Source: Sphingomonas aerolata
Lineage (GTDB): Bacteria; Pseudomonadota; Alphaproteobacteria; Sphingomonadales; Sphingomonadaceae
Length of the DNA: 64,000 nt
NCBI RefSeq assembly: GCF_003046295.1
Contig: NZ_PZZN01000002.1
Span: 62,001 to 126,000, forward strand
Reading direction: 5' to 3'
Each line of letters opens with the position of its first letter. Positions within the stretch are counted from its first letter, which is position 1. The position numbers and the translations under genes were made by a program. The notes under the pieces were generated by a model. The model saw nothing but the letters and a program-made list of their open reading frames with translations. It searched no databases and had not been told where the DNA came from. This document shows, in pieces, positions 19,210-30,063 of this stretch.

Positions 19210-22182
19210 TCAGCCGAAGGTGCGCTGCCACCAGCCACGGCGCGGCGCGCCATCGGGGTCGTCGTTCGTGCCCGGCGCGTCGGCGTCCTGCGGCTGGACC
19301 TCGACCTGCGGCGGCGTGGTCTCGACCGGCGCGGCAAGCACCTCGCTGGTCGGGGCGGCGTCGCCGGCCTCGATCACCGCGGCCTTGCGCGGCCGACCAC
19401 GCGGCTTGGCGACCTTGGCAGGGGCCTCCTCGACGGCTGCGGGCTCGACCGCCGTATCGCTCGCCTTGCGACGCGCGCGCTTGGGCTTCGGCGCGGACGC
19501 CTCCAGCGTCTCGGCAGGCGTGGCGCCAACCTCGTCCATCGTCGCATCGGCAACCGCCTCGCGACGACGCCGTGCAGGCTTGCGCGCCGGCTCTGCCGCA
19601 ACCGGATCGGGAGCGGCCTGTTCCTGCGGCTCGGGCGTGACGGGTACTTCGGATACGACCGGTTCTGGTGCCATGGTCGTCTCGTCGGCCGTCTCGACCG
19701 GACGCGGTTTGCGACCCCGACGCGACTTGGGCGCCGTTTCGGCGACCGGGTCAGCGTTGATCGTCGCGGCGGCCGCACGGGCGCGCGGGCGACGACGCAT
19801 CTTGGGAGCCTCGGCGACCGGCGCGGACGGCGCCTCCTCGAACACCGACTCGGCCCCGGACGTCTCGACCGGCGCAAATGCCTCCGGCTCGGGCGCCTCG
19901 GCGATCAGTGCCGCGGTGTCGACGCTGCTGACGGCAATCGACTCGCCCGTCTCGGCGCCGGTCTGCTCGCCGCCCTGCTCGTTGCGCCGACCACCGCGAC
20001 GTCCGCGACGTCCGCGACGACGACGGCCTTCGCCTTCGACGCCATTGGCCTGTTCGGCCGGAGCCGTACCTTCGATCTCCTCGCCACCGCCGACTTCGAC
20101 GATCTCGCCGACGCCTTCGTCAATTTCCTCGACATTGGTGTCGACGTCGGTGTCGACGTCCTCTAACGCGCCATCCTCGCTCGTACCACCGACGGCGCCG
20201 TCCTCACCCGGGCGTGCCCGGCCCCGACGACCGCGGCGGCGACGGCGCTTCTTGCCGCCCTCGCCATCGGCATCGCGGCCCTCACGTGGCGCGGTCTGCT
20301 CACGACCACCTTCGCGGCCCCCCTCGCGACGACGCGGCTGTTCGGCCTCGGCCTCTTCGACCTCGTCCTCCTCGATCTCGTCCTCGATCTCCTCGGGAAG
20401 ATCGTCCTCGTCCTCTTCGATGATCTGGACGAACTTCGGCGGATGCGCGGGCGGCGGGCCACTGGCCTCGACCGTCATGTGCGCGCCTTCCTCGTCCTGG
20501 CCGGGAATGATCTCGACGATCACGCCGTAGCGATCCTCGATCTCGGCGATGTCGGCACGCTTGCGGTTGAGGATGTAGACGGCCGCTTCCTGGCTCGCGC
20601 GCAGCGTCAGCAGCGAGCCGCGACCGCGGGCGGCCTCGTCCTCGATGAGGCGGAGCGCGGAAATGCCCGACGACGATGCGGTGCGGACGAGCCCGGTGCC
20701 CTCGCAATGCGGGCAGGCGCGGGTCGACGCTTCGAGCACGCCGGTGCGCAGCCGCTGGCGGCTCATTTCCATCAGGCCGAACGACGAGATGCGGCCGATC
20801 TGGATGCGCGCACGATCGTTCTTCAGCGCCTCCTTCATCGCCTTCTCTACCTTACGGACGTTGGAATTGTTATCCATGTCGATGAAATCGATGACGACGA
20901 GCCCGGCCATGTCGCGCAGGCGCAGCTGGCGGCCGATTTCCTGTGCGGCCTCGAGGTTGGTCGCGGTCGCGGTCTGCTCGATGCTGTGCTCGCGCGTCGA
21001 GCGGCCCGAGTTGATGTCGATCGAGACGAGCGCCTCGGTCGGGTTGATGACCAGATAGCCGCCCGACTTCAGCTGGACGACCGGATGGTACATCGCCGAC
21101 AGTTGGTCCTCGACGCCCGCGCGCTGGAACAGCGGCACGGGGTCGGCGTAATGCTTGATGCGCCGGGCGTGCGTCGGCATCAGCAGGCGCATGAACTCGC
21201 GCGCCTGGCGATAGCCGTCCTCGCCCTCGACGATGACCTCTTCGATTTCCTTGTTGTAGATGTCGCGGATCGCGCGCTTGATCAGGTCGCTGTCGCCGTA
21301 GACGAGCGCGGGTGCCGACGCCTTGAGCGTGGCTTCGCGGATCCCGTCCCACAGGCGGGCGAGGTAATCGAAGTCGCGCTTGATCTCGACCTTGCTGCGC
21401 TGCAGCCCGGCTGTGCGGACGATGCAGCCCATCGAGGGCGGTAGCTGCATGTCGGCCATGATCGACTTCAGGCGCTTGCGATCGCCCGCGTTGCTGATCT
21501 TGCGCGAGATGCCGCCGCCGTGGCTCGTATTGGGCATCAGCACGCAGTAGCGGCCGGCGAGCGACAGGTACGTAGTCAGGGCTGCGCCCTTGTTGCCGCG
21601 CTCTTCCTTGACGACCTGGACGAGCAGCACCTGACGGCGATGGATCACGTCCTGGATCTTGTAGCGGCGGCGCAGGTTCATGCGACGCTCGCGCAGATCC
21701 TCGACCGCGGCCTCGTCGCCGTTCGACTTGCGCTTGCGACGCGGGGCCTCGCCGGTCTCTTCGCCGCCTTCGAGCTCCTCGGCGACGTCGGGATCTACCC
21801 CGCCATCGTCCTCGAAGCGCTCGATATCGTCCTCGTCGTCACCCTCTTCGTCGTCCGCGTCATAGTCGGCGCGCAGCGCGGCCTCCTCGGCGGCATGCTC
21901 TGCCTCTTCGCGGAGCAGCGCGTCGCGGTCTTCTTTGGGGATCTGGTAGTAATCGGGGTGGATCTCGCTGAACGCGAGGAAGCCGTGGCGATTGCCGCCG
22001 TAATCGATGAACGCCGCCTGGAGCGACGGCTCGACCCGCGTGACCTTGGCGAGGTAAATGTTGCCCTTGAGCTGCTTGCGCTCGGCGCTTTCGAAATCGA
22101 ATTCCTCGATCCGGTTACCCTTGACGACGGCGATCCGGGTTTCTTCCCGGTGGCGTGCGTCGATCAGCATACGCGTTGTCAT
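19210..22182 (-). CDS. rne: Ribonuclease E
   Basis: 990 residues from ATG 22182 (GGAGA nine bases upstream). Essential endoribonuclease for mRNA decay and rRNA processing, and scaffold of the degradosome. The S1 RNA-binding domain starts at GNIYLAKVTRVEPSLQAAF and is interrupted by a highly acidic insertion (about residues 90-160) before resuming at YKIQDVIHRRQ. The catalytic domain has the metal-binding VVIDFIDMD segment, and the zinc link is CPHCEG. From about residue 540 the protein is a long low-complexity scaffold alternating Glu/Asp-rich and Arg-rich blocks (KKRRRRRGRRGRA, RRRRGRRGRRGGRR), ending WWQRTFG, a short C-terminal tail seen in alphaproteobacterial RNase E. A strong terminator follows the gene. 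Confidence 0.97.
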   Translation of the reverse strand: MTTRMLIDARHREETRIAVVKGNRIEEFDFESAERKQLKGNIYLAKVTRVEPSLQAAFIDYGGNRHGFLAFSEIHPDYYQIPKEDRDALLREEAEHAAEEAALRADYDADDEEGDDEDDIERFEDDGGVDPDVAEELEGGEETGEAPRRKRKSNGDEAAVEDLRERRMNLRRRYKIQDVIHRRQVLLVQVVKEERGNKGAALTTYLSLAGRYCVLMPNTSHGGGISRKISNAGDRKRLKSIMADMQLPPSMGCIVRTAGLQRSKVEIKRDFDYLARLWDGIREATLKASAPALVYGDSDLIKRAIRDIYNKEIEEVIVEGEDGYRQAREFMRLLMPTHARRIKHYADPVPLFQRAGVEDQLSAMYHPVVQLKSGGYLVINPTEALVSIDINSGRSTREHSIEQTATATNLEAAQEIGRQLRLRDMAGLVVIDFIDMDNNSNVRKVEKAMKEALKNDRARIQIGRISSFGLMEMSRQRLRTGVLEASTRACPHCEGTGLVRTASSSGISALRLIEDEAARGRGSLLTLRASQEAAVYILNRKRADIAEIEDRYGVIVEIIPGQDEEGAHMTVEASGPPPAHPPKFVQIIEEDEDDLPEEIEDEIEEDEVEEAEAEQPRRREGGREGGREQTAPREGRDADGEGGKKRRRRRGRRGRARPGEDGAVGGTSEDGALEDVDTDVDTNVEEIDEGVGEIVEVGGGEEIEGTAPAEQANGVEGEGRRRRGRRGRRGGRRNEQGGEQTGAETGESIAVSSVDTAALIAEAPEPEAFAPVETSGAESVFEEAPSAPVAEAPKMRRRPRARAAAATINADPVAETAPKSRRGRKPRPVETADETTMAPEPVVSEVPVTPEPQEQAAPDPVAAEPARKPARRRREAVADATMDEVGATPAETLEASAPKPKRARRKASDTAVEPAAVEEAPAKVAKPRGRPRKAAVIEAGDAAPTSEVLAAPVETTPPQVEVQPQDADAPGTNDDPDGAPRRGWWQRTFG

Positions 22183-22737
22183 AATAGATTCTCCGCGCGC
22201 GCGCCGGGCCTGATGGCAGCCGTCGCGCGCTTGATGGTGGTGCGGTCGGACACGGACGCCCGGACTCGCGGAAGGTATGCGAAACTGCCTCTGCTCGACG
22301 CGCATGCCGCGGGAACTCACCCTGCGGCGCCCGCACGACCGCGATCCCGTCGGCGAAGGCCGATCGGTGAGCGGGGCGGGGGGAATGCGTCATTCGAGCG
22401 TCAACCTGAAATTGCCGCGCCGTCGAGGATCCGAAGGCGGGCGTTGAGACCGGCGCGTCGCTGGCAAACTCTAGCGACGCACGGGTGCACGGCAGGACTA
22501 GCACCGCATTGCAGATCCCGCAACTGGCCCGGCGCGGGGCCGTCCGAAGCCTTGAAACCCGCCATTTTCACAGGCTGTATTTCCGCGCGGCGATTTGTCC
22601 GGCAGCCGCGCCGGCAGCCACGGATATGGGAAAACCAAGGCAAACAGGCTATTAACCCTGCTCCGCAAGATCCTCTTGCGGGGGCGTGGCGTAGGGGTGT
22701 CGCTTCGGTCGGGTTCGACCGATCCAGGGAGTGTAGC
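22183..22737. other. Long divergent intergenic region between rne and amiC
   Basis: 555 nt without a convincing gene. It must hold both promoters and the rne leader. I see an 8-bp inverted repeat GCGTCGCT...AGCGACGC (22455-22480, 10-nt loop), an 8-bp stem CCGCAAGA/TCTTGCGG with a 3-nt loop (22663-22681) and a candidate plus-strand promoter (22552-22580). Long RNase E leaders mediate autoregulation in enterobacteria; a similar role here is only a guess. Open frames crossing the region are extensions of rne or amiC. Confidence 0.6.
22552..22580 (+). promoter_or_regulatory. Candidate sigma-70 promoter for amiC
   Basis: TTGAAA, 17-nt spacer, CTGTAT, located 158 nt upstream of the amiC ATG in an AT-richer patch of an otherwise GC-rich gap. 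Box match is good at -35 and partial at -10. Prediction only. Confidence 0.35.
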
Positions 22738-23979
22738 ATGGCTTTTCGCTGGACCGGCAGCGCGGTCGCACGGCATGGACGCAGGATGGTTGCGATCATC
22801 GCCCTGCTGCTTGGCTGGCTGTCTGGCGTTCCGGCGTTGGCGGCGACCGTCCAGAGCATCACGATCGGCCGAACGCAGATCGTGATCCGCTTCGATTCAC
22901 CGGTCGGCAGCGGCGTGAGCCAGATCCTGACCGGACAACGGCAGATCGCGGTCGATATCGCAAACGCGAAGCCCGGCGGCACCGCCAGGCCGGGCGGTGT
23001 CGTGACCCGCATCACGCAGCGCCGGCACGGCGGCACCGGGCTGCGGATGCTGTTCGACCTGGCCAAGCCGGTGATCGTGGCCGATGGCGGGTTCGATTCG
23101 CAGGGACGCGAACTGACGCTGGCCTTGCGCCGCGTCGACGATGCGACGTTCGCGCAAGCCAGTATCGCCGGTCCGCTGAATTTCTTCCCGTTCAACTTCG
23201 CTGCGCGTCCGGCGCCGCGGTACAAGGTGTCGATCCCGGTGCCGCCGCGCGCGCGCGGGATCACGCTGCCGCGGGTCGAGGGCGACGACATGCGTCCGCT
23301 GGTGGTGATCGACGCCGGGCATGGCGGGGTCGATCCCGGCGCGATCGGCCCTGACGGACTTCGCGAAAAGGACGTGACCCTCAAGGTCGCCAAGGCGATC
23401 CGTGACGCGCTGCTCGCTTCGGGCCGGGTGCGCGTCGCGCTGACGCGGAGCGACGACCGGTTCCTCGTGCTGCGCGAGCGGTACGGCGTCGCACGACGGT
23501 TGAAGGGGGACCTGTTCATATCGGTCCACTGCGACAGTACCGGATCCGAAGGCGCGAGCGGCGCGACTGCCTATACGCTGTCCGAGGTGGCGTCCGACAA
23601 GGAGGCGGCGCGGCTAGCCGCGCGGGAGAACAAGGCGGATGTGATCTCCGGGGTGAATCTGGGCGAGGCGCCTGCCGACGTGTCGTCGATCCTGATCGAC
23701 CTGACGCAGCGCGAGACGATGAACGCGTCGGCCACGTTCGCGCGGTTGCTGGGACGCGAGGCCAAGCCGTTGATGCCGCTCAAGCCGAACTTCCACCGCA
23801 TGGCGTCGCTGATGGTGCTCAAGGCGCCCGACATGCCCTCGATCCTGTTCGAGACGGGCTATATTTCGAACCCGCAGGACGCGGCGTTTCTCGACAGCGA
23901 CGAGGGGCGGCAGCGGATTGCGGAGAGCGTGACGCGCGCGGTCACGGTGCATTTCGCGCGGCGGATGGTGGCGCGCTGA
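22738..23979 (+). CDS. amiC: N-acetylmuramoyl-L-alanine amidase, AmiC-like
   Basis: 413 residues from ATG 22738 (AGGGAG nine bases upstream); the much longer open frame upstream runs through antisense rne and was rejected. Basic N-terminus and signal segment (RMVAIIALLLGWLSGVPALAA), an AMIN domain (residues about 40-140) that targets the septum, then an Amidase_3 domain with zinc ligands His195 (DAGHGG), Glu210 (GLREKD) and His264 (SVHCDS) and a late SILFETGYISNPQDAAFL. It cleaves the amide between MurNAc and the stem peptide during cell separation. Many alphaproteobacteria have a PBP1A gene next to it; here an OPT transporter follows instead. Confidence 0.93.
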   Translation: MAFRWTGSAVARHGRRMVAIIALLLGWLSGVPALAATVQSITIGRTQIVIRFDSPVGSGVSQILTGQRQIAVDIANAKPGGTARPGGVVTRITQRRHGGTGLRMLFDLAKPVIVADGGFDSQGRELTLALRRVDDATFAQASIAGPLNFFPFNFAARPAPRYKVSIPVPPRARGITLPRVEGDDMRPLVVIDAGHGGVDPGAIGPDGLREKDVTLKVAKAIRDALLASGRVRVALTRSDDRFLVLRERYGVARRLKGDLFISVHCDSTGSEGASGATAYTLSEVASDKEAARLAARENKADVISGVNLGEAPADVSSILIDLTQRETMNASATFARLLGREAKPLMPLKPNFHRMASLMVLKAPDMPSILFETGYISNPQDAAFLDSDEGRQRIAESVTRAVTVHFARRMVAR

Positions 23980-24028
23980 TCCGGCCGGTTGCGCTCACGG
24001 CAAGAGCGCGGCATCCTGACGGCTAGGA

Positions 24029-24090
24029 CCCCGGCGGAGGCCGAGGCCCGGTTGGAGGACGTTCCGACTGGGCTTCGGCCTCCGCCGGGG
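24029..24090. repeat. REP-like palindrome upstream of the OPT gene
   Basis: Arms 24029-24049 and 24070-24090 match at 20 of 21 positions as reverse complements (CCCCGGCGGAGGCC core), with a 20-nt loop. The same core begins the larger palindrome at 26178 on the far side of the OPT gene. It lies between amiC and the OPT gene, both on the plus strand, with no T-run. Confidence 0.82.
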
Positions 24091-24116
24091 CACGTGTTTC
24101 TGGTTAGGACGATCTG

Positions 24117-26090
<1,974 letters not shown>

Positions 26091-26098
26091 AGGGTGTT

Positions 26099-26148
26099 TT
26101 CTCGCGAAGGCGGGGATCCAGACTGGGCTCCCGCCTTTGCGGGAGAAC
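26099..26148. repeat. Imperfect REP-like palindrome
   Basis: Arms about 26099-26118 and 26130-26148, both rich in CCCGC/GCGGG, imperfectly complementary. The wording GCGAAGGCGGGGATCCAGACT resembles the 16850 element (GCGGAGGCGGGGATCCATAGACT), so it is probably a degenerate copy of the same family. It starts 9 nt past the OPT stop and could help end transcription. Confidence 0.65.
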
Positions 26149-26177
26149 AGGATACACGCGTGCGCCGAGGTATTTCG

Positions 26178-26285
26178 CACCACCCCGGCGGAGGCCGGGG
26201 CCCAGTTGGGGAGGTCGACGTAACGGAGGGCCGTTAGTCGTTACTACCGTCCCCCAACTGGGCCCCGGCCTTCGCCGGGGTGGTG
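26178..26285. repeat. Large palindrome between convergent OPT and GH130 genes
   Basis: Arms 26178-26211 and 26252-26285 are reverse complements at 33 of 34 positions, with a 40-nt loop. The arm begins with the same CCCCGGCGGAGGCCG core as 24029 and carries extra CCAGTTGGGG. In the convergent gap it could act as a bidirectional barrier to transcription. It ends 20 nt before the GH130 stop. Confidence 0.85.
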
Positions 26286-26304
26286 GTTGGGGTGCGGGGT
26301 AGCC

Positions 26305-27588
26305 TCACTTCATCGCGGCGAGCATGTCCGTGATCTTGACGAAGGCGAAGCCGATCGAGCTGTCCGCGATGCCGTAAGGCAGGAACAGCGCATCGCCGTG
26401 GCGCAGCGCGCCGCAGCTGTAGACGACATTGGGGACATAGCCCTCGCGGTCCTGATCCTTGGCGGCGAGGATCGGCTGCTGCGTGCGGCCGATCACCTTT
26501 GACGGGTCGTCCTTGTCGAGCAGCACTGCACCGATCGAATATTTGCGCATCGCGCCGACGCCGTGCGTGAGCAGCAACCAGCCCTCGTCGAGCTCGATTG
26601 GCGGGCCGCAATTGCCGATCTGGACGAGCTCCCACGGATAGAGCGGGGTCAGGATCTTCTCGCCGTCGTCCCAGTCGGTCAGCGTGTCCGACTTCAGCAG
26701 GAACAGGTTCTCGCCGTCCTGCCGGCCGATCATCATATACTGGCCGTTCACCTTACGCGGGAACAGCGCCATGCCCTTGTTACGCGCGGCGGGGCCAGTC
26801 ATCGGGACGAGATCGAACGCGCGGAAATCGCGCGTCCGCATCAGTTCGGACTGGATGACCGAACCGTTATAGGCGGTGTAGGTGCCGATCCATTCATAGT
26901 CGCCATTGTCGTGCTGGAAGCGGACGATGCGCAGATCCTCCAGCCCCTTCGACTGCGCCTGCGTGATCGGGAAGATCACCGTGCCGCTGAGCGTGCTGTC
27001 GCGGTGGCGATAGACGGTGACGGGGCCCTGCGGCATCTCGTCCTCGCCGCTGCCGACCGCGTCGGTCGCGGTGGCGAAGGGCGGCTCGGGCGCGAGCTTC
27101 ATCAGATTCTGGTCGGTGATGATGCCTTCGCGGAAGGCGACCGACGAGATGTGACCTTCGCCGACCGCGCGCATCGACATCAGGATGCGCAGGCTGCCCG
27201 GCGGCATCCCGGACTGGTCGAAATGCGGCACTGCGCTGGGGTTCATCAGCGCGGCGGCGGCATAGCTGTATTCATGACAGAAATAGGCGCCGATCAGCTG
27301 GCGCTTCTCGTCACCGATATCCGCGCCGTTAAGCCCGAGCATGTCCTCGATCTGATCGTAGCGCGTCATGAAGACGCGCCGCGTCTGCCAGTGCCGCGCC
27401 TCGAAATCCTTCAGCACCACCTCGAGCTGGATCCGCGCCTCGGCGCTCGTCATCTCGAGGACTTCGCCGACCAGTCGCTCGGTACGACTGGGTGCGCCGG
27501 CATTGCCGGCCCAGGCGATATGAAAGGGCCGGACGACGACCCGTGACGGGTCGGCGTGCAACCGCAGCTGGTGGGTAAACAGGTCCAT
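26305..27588 (-). CDS. Glycoside hydrolase family 130 protein (mannoside phosphorylase-like)
   Basis: 427 residues from ATG 27588. A five-bladed beta-propeller family (PF04041, GH130) whose members phosphorolyse or hydrolyse beta-mannosides. Signatures: VVVRPFHIAWAGN near the start, GIITDQNLMKLAPEPPF, EWIGTYTAYNG, RNKGMALFPRKVNGQYMMIGRQDGEN, WELVQIGNCGPPIELDEGWLLL and GVGAMRKYSIGAVLLD. It has no signal peptide, so it is cytoplasmic. It lies 52 nt downstream of a glycosyltransferase fusion on the same strand, most likely one operon. Whether it is a phosphorylase or a hydrolase, and which linkage it uses, cannot be decided from sequence alone. Confidence 0.9.
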   Translation of the reverse strand: MDLFTHQLRLHADPSRVVVRPFHIAWAGNAGAPSRTERLVGEVLEMTSAEARIQLEVVLKDFEARHWQTRRVFMTRYDQIEDMLGLNGADIGDEKRQLIGAYFCHEYSYAAAALMNPSAVPHFDQSGMPPGSLRILMSMRAVGEGHISSVAFREGIITDQNLMKLAPEPPFATATDAVGSGEDEMPQGPVTVYRHRDSTLSGTVIFPITQAQSKGLEDLRIVRFQHDNGDYEWIGTYTAYNGSVIQSELMRTRDFRAFDLVPMTGPAARNKGMALFPRKVNGQYMMIGRQDGENLFLLKSDTLTDWDDGEKILTPLYPWELVQIGNCGPPIELDEGWLLLTHGVGAMRKYSIGAVLLDKDDPSKVIGRTQQPILAAKDQDREGYVPNVVYSCGALRHGDALFLPYGIADSSIGFAFVKITDMLAAMK

Positions 27589-27640
27589 CGTGCTTATGCC
27601 TCGCGTGCCGTTCCACCTTGGGACGCCGACGCTAGCGAGG

Positions 27641-29911
27641 CTATGCGACGACGCGCGAGGCTCCTGCCACGCTTTGGGCTGCGTTTGATACCCCCGAAAT
27701 CGCACAATTGGCCAATTGCAGCGCCAAAATCGACTCTGCACCCTGGTTGCGGTTCAATCCCGTCGGCATCAATCCATCGAAACAGCCACCATCGGCAATG
27801 CTCGCGAGCGGCAGATTGAGGTCATTCCCGCCCAGGAACCAGCGATAGGCGCGCTCGGCCTCGTCACGCCAGCGCAGGTCGCCGGTGGCCTCGAACGCCG
27901 CCATGCAGGCATCGACGGTGGCCTGTGCCTCCAGCGGCTGCTGGTCGAACTGCAGCGGATCCTCATAGGAGCGTCCGAAGCTTTCCGTACCAACCGCGCG
28001 GAAGCGACCCTCGGGCGAGGTCTGCTTGGCGACGATCCATTCGAGTGTCGCCAGACCGCAATCGATCAGGTCCTGGCGGCCGAGCGCCTGGCCCGCACGG
28101 ATGAGCGCCTGTGGCAGGCGCGCATTGTCATAGGCGAGGACAATCTCGAACCACTGCCACTCGGGACGCCGCGTCTTCTCGAGCAGTGCCAGATGGACAT
28201 CCGGGAACTTTGCCAGGATCGACAGCGAGAGCTGATGCCCGGGGCTGGCCTCGAGCATCGCCGCCGCGCCGAGCATCGCAAAGGCCTGAGCGCGCAGGCT
28301 GCCGAGCTCGAGTGCACAGGATGCGGTCGAGTCATACATCGCCGTCGCCCAGTCGCGATGCTTGGCCAGCTGTGCATCGCGTGCGGTGATACCGAGCGCC
28401 CAGACGGTGCGACCGTTCGAATCCTCGGACCCGACATCCTCGCACCAAGTTCGGTCGAAGCTCATGAAGTTGCGGAAGCGGCGCTCGTCGGGGTTCCAGG
28501 CATATTGTACGAACGACGCATAGATCGTCGTCCACTTGTCACGCTGGACCTCATCCATGTCCGGCATCGCACTCATCAGCATGAGCGCACGGCAATTGTC
28601 GTCGATGCAATAGCCATGCCGGCGATCGGGGATCGAGTAGATCGAATGCTGGAGCATGCCCGTCGAATCACTCATCCGTTCGACGGCCGCGAAGTCAGGC
28701 GCAAGCGGCTTCAACGGGGGCGAAGGCTTGGCCAGACGAAAAGGGCGTGCCGCGACCACCGCGCGGATCTCTGCCATCGATGTTTCGGCAAGCTGTGGCC
28801 AGATCATCGTACGACCGCGCGCATAGGCGCGTTCGGCCAAGCGATGGCGGTCGCGATCACTCGACAGCAGCATGTCGATCTCGCGCGCGAAGGCGGCGAC
28901 ATCTCCGAACGGGACAAGAACGCCATGCCCATCGGCGAGGATTTCCGTCGCATGGACGTACGGGGTCGAGATGACGGGCTTGCCGACGCCGATGGCGTAG
29001 CTAAGCGTGCCCGAGGTGATCTGCGCCGGGTTGGTGTAGGGCGTCACATAGATATCTGCCGCCTGCAGATAGCTCAGCAACTCGTCATGTTCGACGAACG
29101 CGTCGATGAAGGCGACATTGCCCGCTACGCCACGGGCTTCGGTCAGCGCCTTAAGACGATCACGATAGGCCTCGCCCTGATGCGCGACGAGATTGGGGTG
29201 CGTCGCGCCGAGCACGACGTAGAGCAGATTGGGATGGCGTTCGATGACCGCGGGCAGCGCCTCGATCACCGTTTCGATGCCCTTGTTCGGCGCAAGCAGT
29301 CCGAAGGTCAGCACGACGTTGCGGCCTTCCCAGCCGAATTGCGCCTTCAGCGTGTCAGGTTCGACGAGGTCACGATCGGGCACGCCGTGCGGGATCATCA
29401 CGATCTGCCGCGGGCTGGCGCCATAGACGCGCTGGAGGATATCGCGGCCACGCTCCGCCATCACGATGACGCGCGCGGCACGGCGCAACAGGCCCTCCAT
29501 GACGCGGCGTTCGTCGGGATTGGGGCGTTCGAGGATCGTGTGCAACGCAACGACGACCGGCAGCGTCGTACGGTCGAGCAGCGCGAGCAGATAGTCCCCG
29601 GCCGGGCCACCATAGATGCCGTATTCGTGCTGCACCCAGATTGCCTGGGCGCCGCTCGCATCGATCTTGCGCGCGGCATCCAGATAAGCGGTCAGGTCGG
29701 TTTCGGGGATCGTTCCAACGACTTCCGGCGGATACTCGTACAGGCCAGGATGATCATCCATCGCATAGACGTCGACCGCGACCTCGGGAAAGCGCGCCCG
29801 CATCGCGGTGAACACATCCGTCGTATATGTCGCGATACCGCACCGCCTCGGCAAAAAATTGCCGATGAGTGCCAGCCGCGTGATCTTGGTCCCGTCCGCC
29901 GGTAACGCCAT
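27641..29911 (-). CDS. GT4-family glycosyltransferase fused to a C-terminal helical-barrel domain
   Basis: 756 residues from ATG 29911 (AAAGGA ribosome site). The N-terminal half (to about residue 380) is a GT-B glycosyltransferase of family 4: GNFLPRRCGIATYTTDVF, IWVQHEYGIYGG, MIPHGVPD, TFGLLAPNKGIETVIEALP and the C-terminal GTLSYAIGVGKPVIST. The second half (from about residue 400) is a different, alpha-helical domain beginning near HGYCIDDNCRALMLM, with repeated WE/Trp-rich helices that look like an (alpha/alpha) toroid of glycoside-hydrolase type. The GH130 gene follows. Together they look like a unit that makes or recycles a mannose-type oligosaccharide (inferred); the sugar is not known. 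Confidence 0.85.
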   Translation of the reverse strand: MALPADGTKITRLALIGNFLPRRCGIATYTTDVFTAMRARFPEVAVDVYAMDDHPGLYEYPPEVVGTIPETDLTAYLDAARKIDASGAQAIWVQHEYGIYGGPAGDYLLALLDRTTLPVVVALHTILERPNPDERRVMEGLLRRAARVIVMAERGRDILQRVYGASPRQIVMIPHGVPDRDLVEPDTLKAQFGWEGRNVVLTFGLLAPNKGIETVIEALPAVIERHPNLLYVVLGATHPNLVAHQGEAYRDRLKALTEARGVAGNVAFIDAFVEHDELLSYLQAADIYVTPYTNPAQITSGTLSYAIGVGKPVISTPYVHATEILADGHGVLVPFGDVAAFAREIDMLLSSDRDRHRLAERAYARGRTMIWPQLAETSMAEIRAVVAARPFRLAKPSPPLKPLAPDFAAVERMSDSTGMLQHSIYSIPDRRHGYCIDDNCRALMLMSAMPDMDEVQRDKWTTIYASFVQYAWNPDERRFRNFMSFDRTWCEDVGSEDSNGRTVWALGITARDAQLAKHRDWATAMYDSTASCALELGSLRAQAFAMLGAAAMLEASPGHQLSLSILAKFPDVHLALLEKTRRPEWQWFEIVLAYDNARLPQALIRAGQALGRQDLIDCGLATLEWIVAKQTSPEGRFRAVGTESFGRSYEDPLQFDQQPLEAQATVDACMAAFEATGDLRWRDEAERAYRWFLGGNDLNLPLASIADGGCFDGLMPTGLNRNQGAESILALQLANCAISGVSNAAQSVAGASRVVA

Positions 29912-29990
29912 ACCCTGTCCTTTGTCTGAGCGCGCATAACGGGCTAACCCGGCATCGCGCTCACCCCCAACGGCTGACAAGGTATGAAAG

Positions 29991-30012
29991 TTGCATTAAT
30001 ATTGCACTGCAA
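29991..30012. promoter_or_regulatory. AT-rich TTGCA-repeat patch upstream of the GT4/GH130 unit
   Basis: The 22-nt stretch contains TTGCA, TTGCA and TGCAA with a perfect odd palindrome TTGCACTGCAA, in a clearly AT-rich island (about 29980-30050) that is unusual in this GC-rich sequence. It lies about 80 nt upstream of the GT4 start codon, between it and queF on the same strand. Possibly an operator for a LacI-like or similar regulator; a guess from symmetry. Confidence 0.35.
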
Positions 30013-30063
30013 CACACGCTTTGATATTAAACTTTATCAATCTTGCTGCATGCGGCGACGGCG

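Noticed and set aside
21520..22737. Upstream extension of amiC through rne antisense (ORF start at 21520)
   Set aside because: The amidase signal peptide and ribosome site are at 22738; the extension is antisense to rne with no domain.
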